This document shows positions 1-12,700 of a stretch of 64,000 bases of DNA, piece by piece. The notes under the pieces were generated by a model that searched no databases, was not told the DNA's origin, and was given only the letters and a program-made list of their open reading frames with translations. Both the position numbers and the translations under genes were made by a program. Location: assembly GCF_043290135.1 (NCBI RefSeq), contig NC_134704.1, positions 19,238,001 through 19,302,000 of the forward strand, in the 5' to 3' direction. Origin of the DNA: Rhipicephalus microplus (lineage: Eukaryota > Arthropoda > Arachnida > Ixodida > Ixodidae). Numbering within the stretch: the first letter of the stretch is position 1; each line of letters begins with the position of its first letter.

Positions 1-1330
1 GGCATGCAATGCGCAAGCGGGAGCAACACTGCACATGCGCTGAGCCTACAAGAAATGTGTGCACGTGCGCAAGCAGGGGATGCGCACAGTAGACCTCGGA
101 ATCTGCACTGTGCCTGCTACGGCCGTTGCGTTAGTTATCGGTGGCTCTCTCGCGTAATCACGACATACCAAGACAAAGATAGACAAGATGGTCACAGCTT
201 ACAGCGTTAACTATAGCAGCGTGGTGGTCAAAGCAGCGAACGAAGTCAGCATGAATTTCAGCATTTCCCCTGAGATCGAGCTTATGTGTGTAGCTTAAAC
301 CCAATCAAGAAACAGGTGCAGTGGACTGCGATCACCGCTACGCCCAAAACCCAGCACACGACTACCGGGTATCGTCAGTTTATGCACGCCGGCTATTTTG
401 TCGGGAAAGCACTCCTACATACAAACAAAGAGTGATCGTAAAGTAAAACACCGCAACGAATTCGTGGTTTGAGCGCGGGACGTCAGGTGGCATCACTGCA
501 TCACGAACAAACATTTCCTTTACCGCCAACACGCACTTGCTTGCGAATACGAGTGCTGCTGAGGGACAGACACATCACTGTTCTGCACTTTGCACAGCTT
601 TCAAAACAAGTGGGAAGAAGCTACGTCCGTTCGTCAGCACGCAACATGATTGTAAACACTTTCTTTTCTTTTCTATTCGAACGCACAGCTTACTTTCCGC
701 GTGATCGCAAGCTGGCACGTTGGCAGCATCCTGCGGCTGCCGTAGTAACTATGCAGCTCACGATGCTCAAAACAGCCAACAGCCGTGAACTTTGTACTTA
801 TGACGCGGTCATTTGGGTTTGTGGCATCATTTATCAAATGAAGAGCAAGCCATTTCTAGCTGCGTTTGAGAATGAATTTTTCATTGCAGGCCCCCTGCTG
901 CGCTACAAGGTCTGGCTCATGTTCTGAGGAGCCTCGACCACAGATCGTCAGCATCTTCGCACCATTCTGAAAATGTTGCAGGGTGCCTTTAAACAAAATC
1001 AGGAGCACCTCTGAGGCTCTGGCACCTTTCATATTATTTAGAAAAATTCGTAGCCTGTTTACCATTGATTTGGTTAATTGATATGGGGTGTTTAACGTCC
1101 TAAATGTATCCAGTTTCCCATCCCTACGGCTTTAGATTATGTAATAAAATGGCACCATGCCAAATTTTCACTGTGTATCCATTACCCACTATCATGTAGT
1201 CAATTAGGTAAAGGCGCCTCCTTTTCAAATGTGCATGGGCCCAAATTAACAGATAATGCGTATTTTGGATGTTCCAGGACAGACAGACTGCACAGCACTT
1301 GCTTGTGAACAAGATTTTAAGATCAGTATT
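1..1330. other. No recognisable gene; probably intron upstream of the OATP exons
   Basis: I find no exon, RNA gene or repeat I can name here. The next exon (1922) opens inside an OATP reading frame, so this stretch is most likely an intron of that gene. The first 110 bases hold two imperfect purine-rich units containing gcgcaagc, too few to call a minisatellite. Confidence 0.4.
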
Positions 1331-1544
1331 CCATGGTGGACAAGTGGTTACAGTGCTCGGCCGCTGACACAAAGGTCACACGCTCGAATCGGCCGCGGCG
1401 GTTACATTCCAGTTGAGGCGAATTGGTACTGTGCACTGTGTGACGTCAGTGCACATTAAAAAACACCAGATGGTCTAAATTTCCGAAGCCCTCTACTACG
1501 GAATCTCTCACTTCGGGACATAAAACGCCAGATATTATTATTAA
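1331..1544 (+). repeat. tRNA-derived SINE copy (plus orientation)
   Basis: The copy starts with a tRNA-like head. A box A-like stretch (gtggttacagtgctcgg) is followed by a degenerate box B (cgctcgaatc). The body reads through a decayed inverted version of the fire-blocker phrase 'gttttttaatgtgcac' common to this family and ends in a short (ATT)n tail at about 1531-1544. The same family occurs inverted at 10821-11050, 39114-39425 and 43885-44123. It lies in the presumed intron before the first visible OATP exon. The copy is diverged and presumably dead. Confidence 0.8.
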
Positions 1545-1921
1545 GATTTTGAGAGCATTGTCCAAGACGATTCCTGTGAACTGTTCAGGTGTACCTGTTG
1601 TAAGGCAGACGTCATTACATTTTTGCTTGGAAAAATTCTCTACATATTTCAGAGGATGCTCTCTCTCTCTTTTCTTTCATTTTATGCATCTGTTATTATT
1701 AAAACAAGCAGAGCTGAAGGTTGAAGGTTCAGAGCTCACCTTCAAGGGGAGCACAGGTGCCCCCCCCCCCCCTCACCAGCCCAGTGCGCGCATCTGTGAG
1801 GGCTAGAACGGTGACATTGCTGTCAATATTCGCACTGCTGGCGTCTTGCATGTCGACAATCGTGCGCAGAGCAATAACGGAAATGCTGACTTCCTTCCTC
1901 CCTTTTGCTTTGTTCATCCAG

Positions 1922-2123
1922 GGGCGGCCAAGGTGGTGACGAATATCGTAGGAATCTTAGTCGGTGGCGTCGTCATACACCGGTTCCGGCCAGGCCCACG
2001 TGTTGTGGCCGGCTACTCGGCATTCGTCGAGGTGGTTATGATGGCAGGCTTCGTCGCCATGATGTTCATTGGCTGCGAGAGCCCCACCATAGCTGGCGTC
2101 ACTCCTGGCAGTAACCTCAGCGC
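1922..2123 (+). CDS. OATP exon A (two transmembrane segments)
   Basis: The exon follows a strong pyrimidine tract and AG (1920-1921) and ends before gtgagt. It opens with two bases of a split codon, then reads AKVVTNIVGILVGGVVIHRF and a second hydrophobic segment ending in FIGCESP. It leaves two bases (gc), which the next exon completes to Ala. Confidence 0.9.
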
Positions 2124-5100
2124 GTGAGTCGCAAATCAATATGTAGTCACCATGACATAAAACTTGTTTGCAATATACTGCACAGCTACAGGTCAAGGAA
2201 ATGGCCCACATTTTCTTGCACGGGGTTGTCGAGAATCAGCACTCTATCTATGCAAAGCAGCGAATTGGGCTAGTTGGTGGTTGTTCACGAATTTTTCTTG
2301 CACTCCATACTACGAGACGGGGACGGCACAGGGACAAGACGTGTAATGCACAATACCCGTCATGCCTGCTTAGTCCCAGTATCGTAGTATGAACCACAAG
2401 AAATAATAACTATAGTAAACCACGTGATGTTTTTAACAAAGAGAGTTCTTCCAACTTTAACGGCTACGTTGGTGGCTCACAATCAATTTGAAAGATTAGT
2501 CATATAATGGAGTCTAATAAAAACAAGCATACATCATTCGTATGCATTCAGAAAAAAAAATCGATATAACTAGTGATTGTAAATTAAGAATTTAGATCAA
2601 AACCGTCTTGATCCAACTGAAGAGCTTTTTAACAGCAGAGCAAACATCTTCATGACAATGTCCTAATGTGGAAGCTGCCAGAGACAGAGGTGTAGATGCC
2701 CAGATAAAATACACTTTGATTAATTCTCGCTTCAATGTTTAACTTGTTTTTTCTTTCATTCACCTTCTCCTGTTTATCTCAACTCAAGCACAGAACAGTG
2801 CATATGATAAAGCAATGCCATCGTTAACTGGGCTGACATTTTTATCGGACACCAAAGTATGCTTCCTTTTAAGAAAAATTTTTTCTTTAATTGCTTGTGA
2901 AGATGCGAAAAGAAAACCAATGGTAGGTGTACATGTCCACAGCAGGAGGTACTCAGAAAAGAGGCTGAATGTGGACTTTCATGTCCTGCACGTACTGAAG
3001 AGACATTCTATTTTGCAGGACTTCTTTGCTGGAGAAGTGCAATGTGGATTGCAATTGCAACACACAGATATACGAGCCCGTGTGCTCGAGCAACAAAATG
3101 ATGAGCTACTTCTCACCCTGCCATGCCGGCTGTAGGACTACGGGTACATCTCCAATGAACGTTACGGTAAGTTGGTCAAACATTTAAAGGAAATATGTTA
3201 GTAAATTCACCACTTTTATCCGCAAACGGTTGGCATGTAAAGGACCACATTTCGTAGAATCGAGGTTTCGGGCCTTTATACATTGGCTCACTGAATCACT
3301 TCATCACTGTCAATCAGCAGCGCCAAATATCGTTACATCTCACCATCACGGGTACCGTCCCCATGCTGTTTCACTTTTGACCAGCAGCCAGCATTCACCA
3401 GACAATACCATACTGTGTATGGGAACAAGTGTTTCAATAATGCTGACTTTGCCAGTAATGTGACATGTTGACTTTTTCTCATGCGCTTTAGTTGAATCTA
3501 GGGCACTACAAGGAGTGGATGTACAGATGACATCAGTTGTCCGGCAGAAAGGACAAACATATGGGGTTGGTAATAGGCAGTTGATGTGAACTGCAGTATT
3601 CAGGCGGTCCCGCACCAGGACTATTCTTATATTGCATTGGAGCGGGCCGACACATAACAAATTGTGAAAGATGGTGGCAGTCTAGATGGCATGTATGTGT
3701 GGAAATACCAAGTTGTAGGCAGTGCAGGTGCAAAATATGAGCATCCAACTGATAGCTCCACGGGTAAAAATCCAGAAAACAAATTTCTGTGTGCGTATTT
3801 AACCCTGATGCTCAGCAACATCAATTTCCTCCTCGCGTGTGCATCATCGTAACAACAAACATGCACAGGAATGGTCACAGGAATCGTCTGTTCTGTAGCA
3901 CACACCCTCAATGTTAATCGGTGAGAGCCGCTAGCCACCCGCTCGCGTGGCTCGCTCGAGACCTGAACTTTTCACTTTACCACTTCACCGGCAATACAAA
4001 AAGTCATGGCTTACACAGTCAATGGCGCCCTGCCGGTGCCCCTCATGGAAGCCACACGATAAGACAGTGTGCCGCTGCTTGCCACACAGAACACCGCAAC
4101 AGCATTCCTTCCGTGGTAGAACGGTTTCTAAAATGTCCTGTCATTTTCCAGGAACCGTTGTTTTGACTACTATTACTCAACAAAATTTTTATTCGTACTT
4201 TTTTGCACATTTGCAACAATATGTCTATATCAGCATCTACGGCTTCACAGATATACAAGGACTGCAGCTGCATTGCAGGAGGTGACCAGGCAGTGGACGA
4301 CTCCTATGTGACGTCGGGGCTTTGCGGCGACACATGTCAGAAGTTGGGCCTTTTCTTGGGCATAGTGATCGCCGGCCAGTTTCTTGGCTCCACGGGTCGC
4401 GTAGGAGGCCTGCTGATATTCCTCAGGTGCATTATATTGAGGTCATCAGTAGTTTATGCAGCAGGCCATATGGTGCAAAAAAGGTTATACTCTAACAAAT
4501 CCTCACATCTGATGTCCCTTCACACCTCAAATAATCTTTATTGTAGCTTGCAACAGGCACTCAGATGTGCACTCTCATGTTTTTTACTTTTTCACATACG
4601 TTTCCACCATGTAACAATTGAGACACTGTTGACATGCTGCTAGAGGCTGCTTTGAACACCCAGTCTCAATGTATATCTCACATACTGAATATGTGTTCTA
4701 GACAAAAAAAGTTTCAGCTACGCCTTTTTTTTTTTATCACAAATGTATTGTCTTCTAGAGCTTCAAAAAATTTCGTTTAACTATTAAACTAATCGACCAC
4801 TTTGTGTATGTCCTTAACATCCCACAAATTAATTTTAGCGCTCCTTCGTGTAGAATGTTAGAACTTTATTAGTGTTATAACTCTGTCAAGTGCCACCGGC
4901 ACATGCACAATGAGTGCTGTCTCATGACGATGCCATCTGGCTGAGTAAAGTAGAAGTTAAAACATTTTTCTAAATATGGTAACAAAAGAGGAATCACATA
5001 CTATATACATTGGCACCATTAAAGCAGCATGATTTGTTGTTTTTTGTGGTGATATTAGAATGACAAAGCATAGTGCCAGTACTTAGAAGTACTTGCCATT

Positions 5101-6998
5101 CTTTTCACTGTAGAGTGCTAGGTTTACTCACATCTATTATTATTTTACAGGACACCAGACACCAATTTTGTAAACACGAGATGCTGGTGTTACTTTGAGA
5201 GTCGTGCGTGCGTTGGCACTCCTGACGGATTATTAGTGACGAGCGTTGCTTATAAAGTATTTCAATTTGGTTTTCAAAAAAGAGTTGGTGCACACACGAA
5301 AATTCCGTTGCAATCAACATTTTCTGTGGTTTGATGTAGACAGGGGGCCTCTCGGGACCTTGCAGAGGTCAAGCAAGTATTGTCTCGGTGTCAAAAAGCA
5401 TTTCCGAGGTACACACAATACCCCGACTGGCAGCCAGCGAGGTTTATTGTTCGTCACCCCTCTCGATTCATTGTCGAGCTGCTCTAAAGGTTGTTTTGGC
5501 TGCGTACGCCAGGAATGATTTTCTTTCTTTTCTGATAGGAACACGCTCAAAACATCCACATCGTTTCATTCTTCACCGCCTGTGCGTAAAAACAGTGTTT
5601 GAAAATGGTGCATTCAGCGTCAACGAAGCTTGAGCACACGTAGTCTCAACCACTTCTCCGCTGTGGGTCGCTATTTTGTTATGGTATTTAAGCGGGTGTT
5701 TCGAAGTGATGCAAGATCGCTCTATTTTAACGATGCTAGAATCATACAATCTGTTAGAGTATTTCCATTTTAACTTCAGCATTACCAAATGCAAAAAAAC
5801 AAATTGCAGTAAAAAAGTCGCAAACAAAACTTTCGCTGTCAGGGGTCCTTTTAGCCACACAATGCCTCCTGTATTGTTTACAATATGCAGAACTCCGCAT
5901 TTCGGAAGAATTTACTGCTTCAGGGCCTATAATTACGTAATCTTCCTCCGTTCAACATTGCAGATGTGTCGACCCTATCGACAAGAGCATGGCGATGGGG
6001 ACTACTGGTTCTATCTTGCACATGCTTGGTAAGAACAGTACATGTTTTTCCATATCATATGGCAGCAGAAACTGTGCATTTATGCCCGACTTGATTGAAG
6101 GTCTTATCAGTAGTCAGCGTTGTGTAAAACCTAAGGCACTACCTGTTACTTTTTATTCAGGCATTAGTGTGAAATTAAAACTTGCTAACAGTACATCCAT
6201 AAGGTTGGTATTTTGAATAATTCTACAATTGTGTGCATTATTATGGTAAGCGGTCAATTTCACGCAATTGTACAGAAACCCCAGAAAAGCAAAAATCAAT
6301 GCTTAGATGCTGGGAGCTTGACATATACAAAAATATAATAAAAATGAAGGATGCAGAAAGCTATACACACTAGACGCCACCACGACAGAGTCTATTCGTT
6401 AAGCAAAAATTTCAAAAACGCATAAAATGTTTCAAAGACCCCATAGAAGCAGCGCAATTCTACTCCATGCCACGTTGACCAAGTCAAACCGATCCACTAT
6501 ATCAAAGGTGACGTAAACTAAGCAAACATTTATTTGCTTTTCTTTAAATTCACTCATAAGATGAAATCTCAAGACATTCCTGTCAGTTGCTGATCTTAAT
6601 GTTTAAAATATTCGTGCTAAGTCCCTTTCCTCTCTTTCCTTGTCTTGGCAGCTTTCATACCCTATCCCCTGATATACGGAGCCATCCTGGACCACTCGTG
6701 CATGATCTGGGAAGAGAAATGTGGCCGGCGTGGAAACTGCTGGGTGTACGATCCAGACAAGCTACGATACACCCTGCATCTTGTAACTATCGTCTTTCTG
6801 GCCATCGCCGGAGTCTGCTACATCATTCAGTTTCTGCTAAGCGGACGCATCAAACGCTTCTACGAGGATGACCTCGCCGATGACAGTAGCAGCAGTGACG
6901 GTCAAGACCAGTATGAGAGCAAAGCCGCGATCAACGAGGCATTCTCAGTTGAGAGCATACACAAGTCTGATGAGAAGCCAGAGGCCACCAGGTTTTGA
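1922..6998 (+). CDS. Organic anion transporting polypeptide (OATP/SLCO family), 3' five exons, partial
   Basis: Family role: OATPs are plasma-membrane carriers, members of the major facilitator superfamily, that move bile salts, steroid conjugates, thyroid hormone and other organic anions. Five exons, 1922-2123, 3019-3166, 4251-4426, 5964-6028 and 6652-6998, all have AG/GT borders and compatible phases. Joined, they read 311 residues to a TGA. In order they encode two membrane segments, a Kazal-like extracellular loop with 10 cysteines (EPVC, SPCHAGC, DCSC and CGDTC motifs), then segments around GLFLGIVIAGQFLGS, AFIPYPLIYGAILD and TIVFLAIAGVCYIIQFLL, and a Ser/Asp-rich cytoplasmic tail. The loop and the IPYPLIYGAILD block are diagnostic of the family. 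The N-terminal half, including the WxGAWW signature region, lies left of the window, so the subfamily cannot be set. No break is seen in the part present. Confidence 0.94.
3019..3166 (+). CDS. OATP exon B (Kazal-like loop)
   Basis: The exon lies between ttttgcag and gtaagt, 148 bp. One base completes the split Ala codon; 49 codons follow. It reads TSLLEKCNVDCNC, then YEPVC and YFSPCHAGC, the six-cysteine Kazal-like core of the large extracellular loop of OATPs. It ends in phase 0, matching the next exon. Confidence 0.92.
4251..4426 (+). CDS. OATP exon C (end of cysteine loop plus membrane segment)
   Basis: The 176-bp exon starts in phase 0 after ttcacag and ends before GT at 4427. It carries the last four loop cysteines (DCSC, GLCGDTC) and the segment LGLFLGIVIAGQFLGSTGR. 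Two leftover bases (ag) join the first base of the next exon to give Arg. Confidence 0.92.
5964..6028 (+). CDS. OATP exon D (65 bp)
   Basis: A small exon between attgcag and gtaaga. After the split Arg codon it reads CVDPIDKSMAMGTTGSILHM and two more residues, the conserved block after the LR motif in OATPs. Its phase (one base in, one base out) fits both neighbours, which supports it despite its small size. Confidence 0.9.
6652..6998 (+). CDS. OATP terminal exon
   Basis: The exon begins after cttggcag, completing a split Ala codon. It reads FIPYPLIYGAILDHSCMIWE, the EKCGRRGNCWVYD block, a last transmembrane helix (TIVFLAIAGVCYIIQFLL) and a Ser/Asp/Glu-rich cytoplasmic tail to the TGA at 6996-6998. 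Downstream sequence to about 8650 is a plausible long 3' UTR. Confidence 0.94.
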
Positions 6999-8650
6999 TC
7001 TTGAGAGACAAGTGAAGGAACAATGCTCAAGATGAATACCTTGTGTAAGACTGAAGCTCAACAAGAAAGTGGCGCCGATTGATTCTCCAAACAAGGAGAT
7101 TGTGAGTGTGTCGAGTTTGTCCAGGAAAAAAACCTGAACGACACATCTTTTTGACAGGCTTGGGTCTGCACGGGACATCAAGGATATCAAGTGTAAGATG
7201 TCAGTAGACTGGCTAGGGCTCGGTAAAGGATCCCTGTGCTACGAAGAGACGTCAAACTTCACCAAATTCATGCTCCAGAACTGAGATTTCTTCCCTGTGT
7301 AAGTAAATATCAAGAACAAGAAAATACACATGAAATGATAAAACTAAGGGGAGTATATTCAAACATGTTGATCTTGCAATAATGCTTGTCCGAAATGAAG
7401 ACATAGCTAGCGAAGAAACAAGGTATTTCAAGAGTGGAGATGTGACACCACTCTGTACGAAAGTGGACTATGGCGTACAATATGTAGGCATTCAGTCTGT
7501 GCTATCAGAGCAAGTGGAAAATGCCACCAGTCCAGAGCATTTTGTGAAAAAAAAAACTGAATTGGGCAATTGCAGTTATGCGCCCATACATTTTTACCAG
7601 CCGATGTTAACACATTATGGAAAGGTGGTGATGTGAACATGACTTTACTACATTGTTAATATGGTACTGGGATGTGCAACTTGCGAGTAGCCAACTCAAT
7701 GCAATGAGCAGTTATAAAAAGCAAGGGATTCTTGCACAAGCATGATATTAAACATCAGTTTTGGACAGAAACTTTTATCAACTGAGTACTGCAGTGCCTG
7801 CCATGAGTCAGTTTCTGAATTTAGTAAGAGGCAAACAGACGCCAAGTGTTACTTCTAGCCTGGCTTTATACAAGATTTTTTTAAACATGACCAATGCACC
7901 ACAATTAGAATACAAATAATTTTACTTAGATACTGCACAAAAGAGATGGTGCACAATGGGCCCAGAATGTAGCCATCTCTTCTGTAGGTCTTTGTCCTAT
8001 TCAGTAAACAAGATGTTACCATAAATTTCAAGACCCAAGTATATGCAGACATTATAATGGAACATATACTGCTCATCTGCATTTTTTTTGTTATGCATTT
8101 GATCGAATCATGCTAATAGAGTGCACTTGAACCAGTGTTGTGAAGTACTGGATGATGCCTCACTTCAGCGCCAAGCACCTGGACATTCTTCAAGAAGTGA
8201 TCCTTAGAAGAACCTTCTGAGTGTGACGACATACACTACAGACATTGTTGAAGTGCAGTGCAAAGATTGTGATATGTGTACACACGATGAACCGAGTGGA
8301 CCAAATGTACCCAAGGGTTTGTTCAACGCCCACGAGTGACTGGCCAGATTCACGAAGTTATTCACTCACAAGGTTTCCTTGTCTATGTGAAGTTCTCTTG
8401 CTATATTCTGAATGATTATCTTTGCTGAACTGCATGTATCCTTATGTATGAATCTTCTGTATGAACAGCTTTGCAAAGATGATTGCTGTTTCTGCGTGAT
8501 GTCCTTTGCAATCTTTGGAGAGTGAAAACAACAGGTAAAATTTTTATTACAATACTGCTCTAGTTTTTGCTTCTGAAAAATTAAGACAACCCAAGGCAAT
8601 ATTCAGGGTGCCGGCCTTCCACGGCTGGATATATTTTTGCAGCAAATAAA
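6999..8650 (+). other. Probable 3' UTR of the OATP gene, with poly(A) signal
   Basis: The stretch is AT-rich and non-coding. An AATAAA hexamer lies at 8645-8650, the first good plus-strand signal I find after the stop. The UTR assignment rests on position only. Confidence 0.4.
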
Positions 8651-8661
8651 CAAACTTTATT
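8645..8661. terminator. Back-to-back poly(A) signals of the convergent OATP and MECR genes
   Basis: AATAAA on the plus strand (8645-8650) and TTTATT (8656-8661), which is AATAAA on the minus strand, sit five bases apart. They face outward from the stop codons of the two convergent genes (6998 and 9307). Other minus-strand TTTATT hexamers exist at about 8769 and 8878, so the MECR transcript may end earlier. Confidence 0.4.
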
Positions 8662-9306
8662 ACAAGTTTATGTAGTAATAGTCGCATATTCATTTCATCG
8701 CTACTGAACATTACAACTTAAGTCGTACTAGAACAAGTATATAACTACAGCTGTAAAAAACATAATTCTTTTATTTTCAGATACTGGTAACAAAATTTTT
8801 TTACGAATTTGTGAAAGGCGATTTCACCATGAATATGACACAAATTAAGTAGGAATCATTACTCATTCAAAATTCAATTTTATTATTAAAAACAAAGAGA
8901 TCTGCATAGTTCAAGAAACCAAGCATACTTCTCATCTGTAAGACTAGTGTCATGAAATTAACACAATATCACTGACTGTGAGACACTGTAGCATGAGACG
9001 TATCTACACAATATGTAACAGTGAGTCCATGCACAAGGTTTTAGTTTCTGAGCAACTCAACCGTGTATGAAGTTTATCACTCAGGCTTTCCAAGTACAAA
9101 ACATTGGTGCATTCTCAGCTCTGAAGATGAAATTCACAAATAAACATTGCATTTGGTACACAGCCAACTACCGTTCTCCCACACAAAAAAAGCAGGCATT
9201 GAGAAGCAAAATAGTACGATAAGCCTTGACCACAGCTAACGGACACGATCATACCTGGCCTAGTCTGCAACGAATGCTCTTTCTCACTTCATATTTCACT
9301 CAAGCC

Positions 9307-9718
9307 TTACGCAAACCTTTCATCCATAACCAGGACCTGCTTGGCTCCCGCAAATGACTCCATGGACATTCTAACAGCGTCCTCATAATTTTCGAACGGA
9401 ACCAAGTTATGCGCAGGAGGCTGCAGCTTTCCTTCCATTGAAATCTTGGTCAGGTAGTCGTACATTTCATCATCAAGCTTGGTGTTACCATGCTCCTTGG
9501 CCCACAGTGTTCTCCAAAAGCCAACCACTTTAATGTCTTGGAAGATGAGAGAAGCCGTTGACACTATGACAGGCTGCCGTGACATCCCGCCATAGGTGAC
9601 CATGGTGGCACCTTTCATGAGGTGTCGCATCATGTCAGTGGCGTTTTTGCCCCCGATACAGTTCAGAGCAAGCTTCGGAGGTGGCACAACAGCAAAAATG
9701 TCCTTCATCACCGGAGTC
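9307..9718 (-). CDS. MECR: MECR exon 4 (C-terminal)
   Basis: The exon starts by completing the Arg codon, then TPVMKDIFAVVPPPKLALNC and IGGKNATDMMRHL, MVTYGGMSRQPV and the family end AGAKQVLVMDERFA, stop TAA at 9307-9309. About 650 bases of likely 3' UTR follow on the minus strand. Confidence 0.95.
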
Positions 9719-12700
9719 CTTTATAACACAAAGGCAAGGAGCGATGGAAACAGAGGAAAGAAATGCAGCAATAATGACAAAATCTGCAAACATAGAGTCT
9801 TGTAACACATTAAAGAAGCAAAAGAGACTGCAAAAATGCCATAATGTGGCCGAAAATATAAACAAATGATCATAAAAACACATTTCATCACACAACCAAC
9901 GTGCACAGTGGAGGCTGCAGGCTTGGCTCCCTGTGATAATGAAGCATTTTTTATACGTACAAGCTTATAATGGGGCACCATCGAGGATTAGTGAAGGGTG
10001 AGCGTTGGGTGTCCAGGCATGTTGTGTTGAACACTCCAGACATACGAGGCCACACACATTTTACTCCTGCTCTCTCACTGCCAGCACCAGACTGATAATG
10101 GCTAATGTTGGCTAGTGTTGCCATGCCCTAGCTAAATTACATTAAGTGCTGGCAAATGTCTGCTGATGTAATCAATCTGCCATCATAGCTGCAACGCAGT
10201 TTTCATTCAGAGTCAGTGGAGTAATGTTCTCTCATTAAAATACAGCCCAAATTGATTTTATTTCAATTTTTTTGTCCACTTTATTTGGTTTTCACATGGT
10301 TGGGACCAATGAAATTCGGGCCCCTCAGTTCTTTTTGTTCTCGTTCATTTCAGGGTGAGAGGGGCTGGCAGGTGCGATGTTTTAAAAAATAGTGCACAAG
10401 CAGCATTTACTAGCAGGTGCCTGCTCCCAGAGTTCACAGAGCGTGTGATGCTGTCGGTCAAAAACGATGTTCCATGTACTGCCACTATGCCTATGAGTGG
10501 TCTTGGTTAACACTCCCCAGGGTTAGATATAGTACGCACACATGAAAAGGCCAAAAATGGGACCGAGGTGATAACCGTTGCACCTTGTCACAACCGCAAG
10601 TGAAACACAAAAGTAATGCTGATGTGATTGAGGTTTTGTTATTGTGACACCAGACGACAATGGCATTAGTGTGCCACAACCATGGTTCCCACCAAGCATG
10701 CCATCTTAACGTGAACACCGTCGACCCAAAATCTAGTCCAGATAAACAAAACTGTCTTGTCTACAGTAATCAGGCAGAGCCTTACGAACTTAAAAACAGC
10801 TTAATAAAAGCTTGACACCTGATAATAATATCCAGAATTTTACGTGCCGAAATTAAGACATCATTATGAGGCCGTATTGGAAGGCTTCGGAAATTTCAAC
10901 CATCTGGTGTTCCTTAACGTCCACTGACAACACACAGTACACACACAAACCTCTGGCATTTCACCTCAATCGAAACGCAACCGCCGTGGCCAAAATCGAA
11001 CCCGCGACCTTCGGATCAGCAGAGGAGAACCACAACTACAGCTCCCCAGCATCAGACAAGAGGTCGATGTTTGGGAGCCATGCCTAGTATTACACGGACA
11101 CGTAAATGTCCAAGACACTATCCAGGATGACGGTTGCGATGCCGCCTCATGGGTAAAGCACAGCATACTGTTAAAGACACAGGCTCAACACCCACCACAG
11201 ACAAGTCTTATGATCATTGGTTTCCATTTCAATTAACCTAATTATTTCAACACGTTGACTGTATATGAAAATCAATCAATTCAAAGCATCCTCCAACTTC
11301 AATTGTCTGTTCTTTAAATGTGATTGCACCATGCGCAAAAACTTGAAGCAGCCTCACTTACAATGCTGCGACGACTGGTTAAAACAGCGAAGCTGGCGGC
11401 ATCGCACTCGTGGGCATGGTCGGAATCAATACAAATGAGGCCATACACATTTTACTTCTGCCTTCTCAACTAAATGCCTTCCACAAAATATTTCTTTTGT
11501 TTTTTTTTCTTGCTTGTTTTTTTTGTCTATTTACTTCGGTCTTTCTTTCTTCCTTATAGCAGGGCTTTAAAGCTCGTCTCATGCAGCGGGCGGCAGTCGC
11601 AGAAATTAGTCGAGCAAAGGCCAGGCCAGGTAAGCAGGTAAACGCAGGGAGGAAGGGTTAGCTCCTACACATTCTCAGCAAATTCTACCAATGAAAAGAA
11701 AACCTTTCTGATATCTTGAGTATGGTTCATTTCTGAAGATTTGGAACCACGATTCCATCTAACAACATATCCATAACGATCTCCACAATTAGTAAAAATC
11801 TGGATGCCAGCTCCGAATCAATGTTTTGGTTTCACGGTTACCCTTCTACAAACGGTGACCACACGGGGAGCCTCACGAAAAAAAGTGCTTTAAACCAGCC
11901 ATGCCTGTGCAGGTCATCAACATACTTATTATAAAAATAAACATAAACATATGGCAGAAACATAGCCACCTGTGGGGCCCTTGATTCATTTCCCGTCTTT
12001 CATTCATTCATAACGCGAGTCTGTTCAATAGGCAGAATCTTAACATTGGTTTGACTGACACTGACATCACTAACATTGCCTTGCTCACATGTGTCTGGTC
12101 TATGCATTCCTTTTTTTTCTTCTTTATGTCGTGATCTAACAGTTCATCAGAGCAAAAAAATGACACAATACCAACAAGCCCAAATTGAAGCCTCCTTTAA
12201 CTCACAATAAAGACCCTTGGGTTCTTGTTCAAGTTATTTCATTGCCAAAGTACTACAAAACTTAATCAGCTTTGTTTAATGATCAGTAACATATCCATAA
12301 GAAATGTAGTCATGAATACTGCTTTCTACAACTCACAAAGTGCTGCTATACCAGCAGAGTTAGTAATGATGAGCAGCACTGTCATTGCAAAGCTAAGAAA
12401 AAAATAAAGTTATAGGAACAGTGCCTCACCTCAGCTCCTCTTCAGTAACCACATAGTCAGCTCCTAGGGACTTCAGGTTATCCTTCAGCTCTTTTAGATT
12501 GGGACGGTCACGAACGATGTTGATGGAGTTGAGGCCCATACTCTTGCCAATCTGAATGGCTGCCTGTCCGACACCACTGTTGGCCCCATTCTGAATGAAC
12601 GTGTCGCCCGGCATCATTGTCACGAAGTCGGAGAGCATGCGGTAGGCCGTTGGTGTATTGACCGTCATGGTAGCTGCTGTTACTATGTCGAGCTTGTTGG

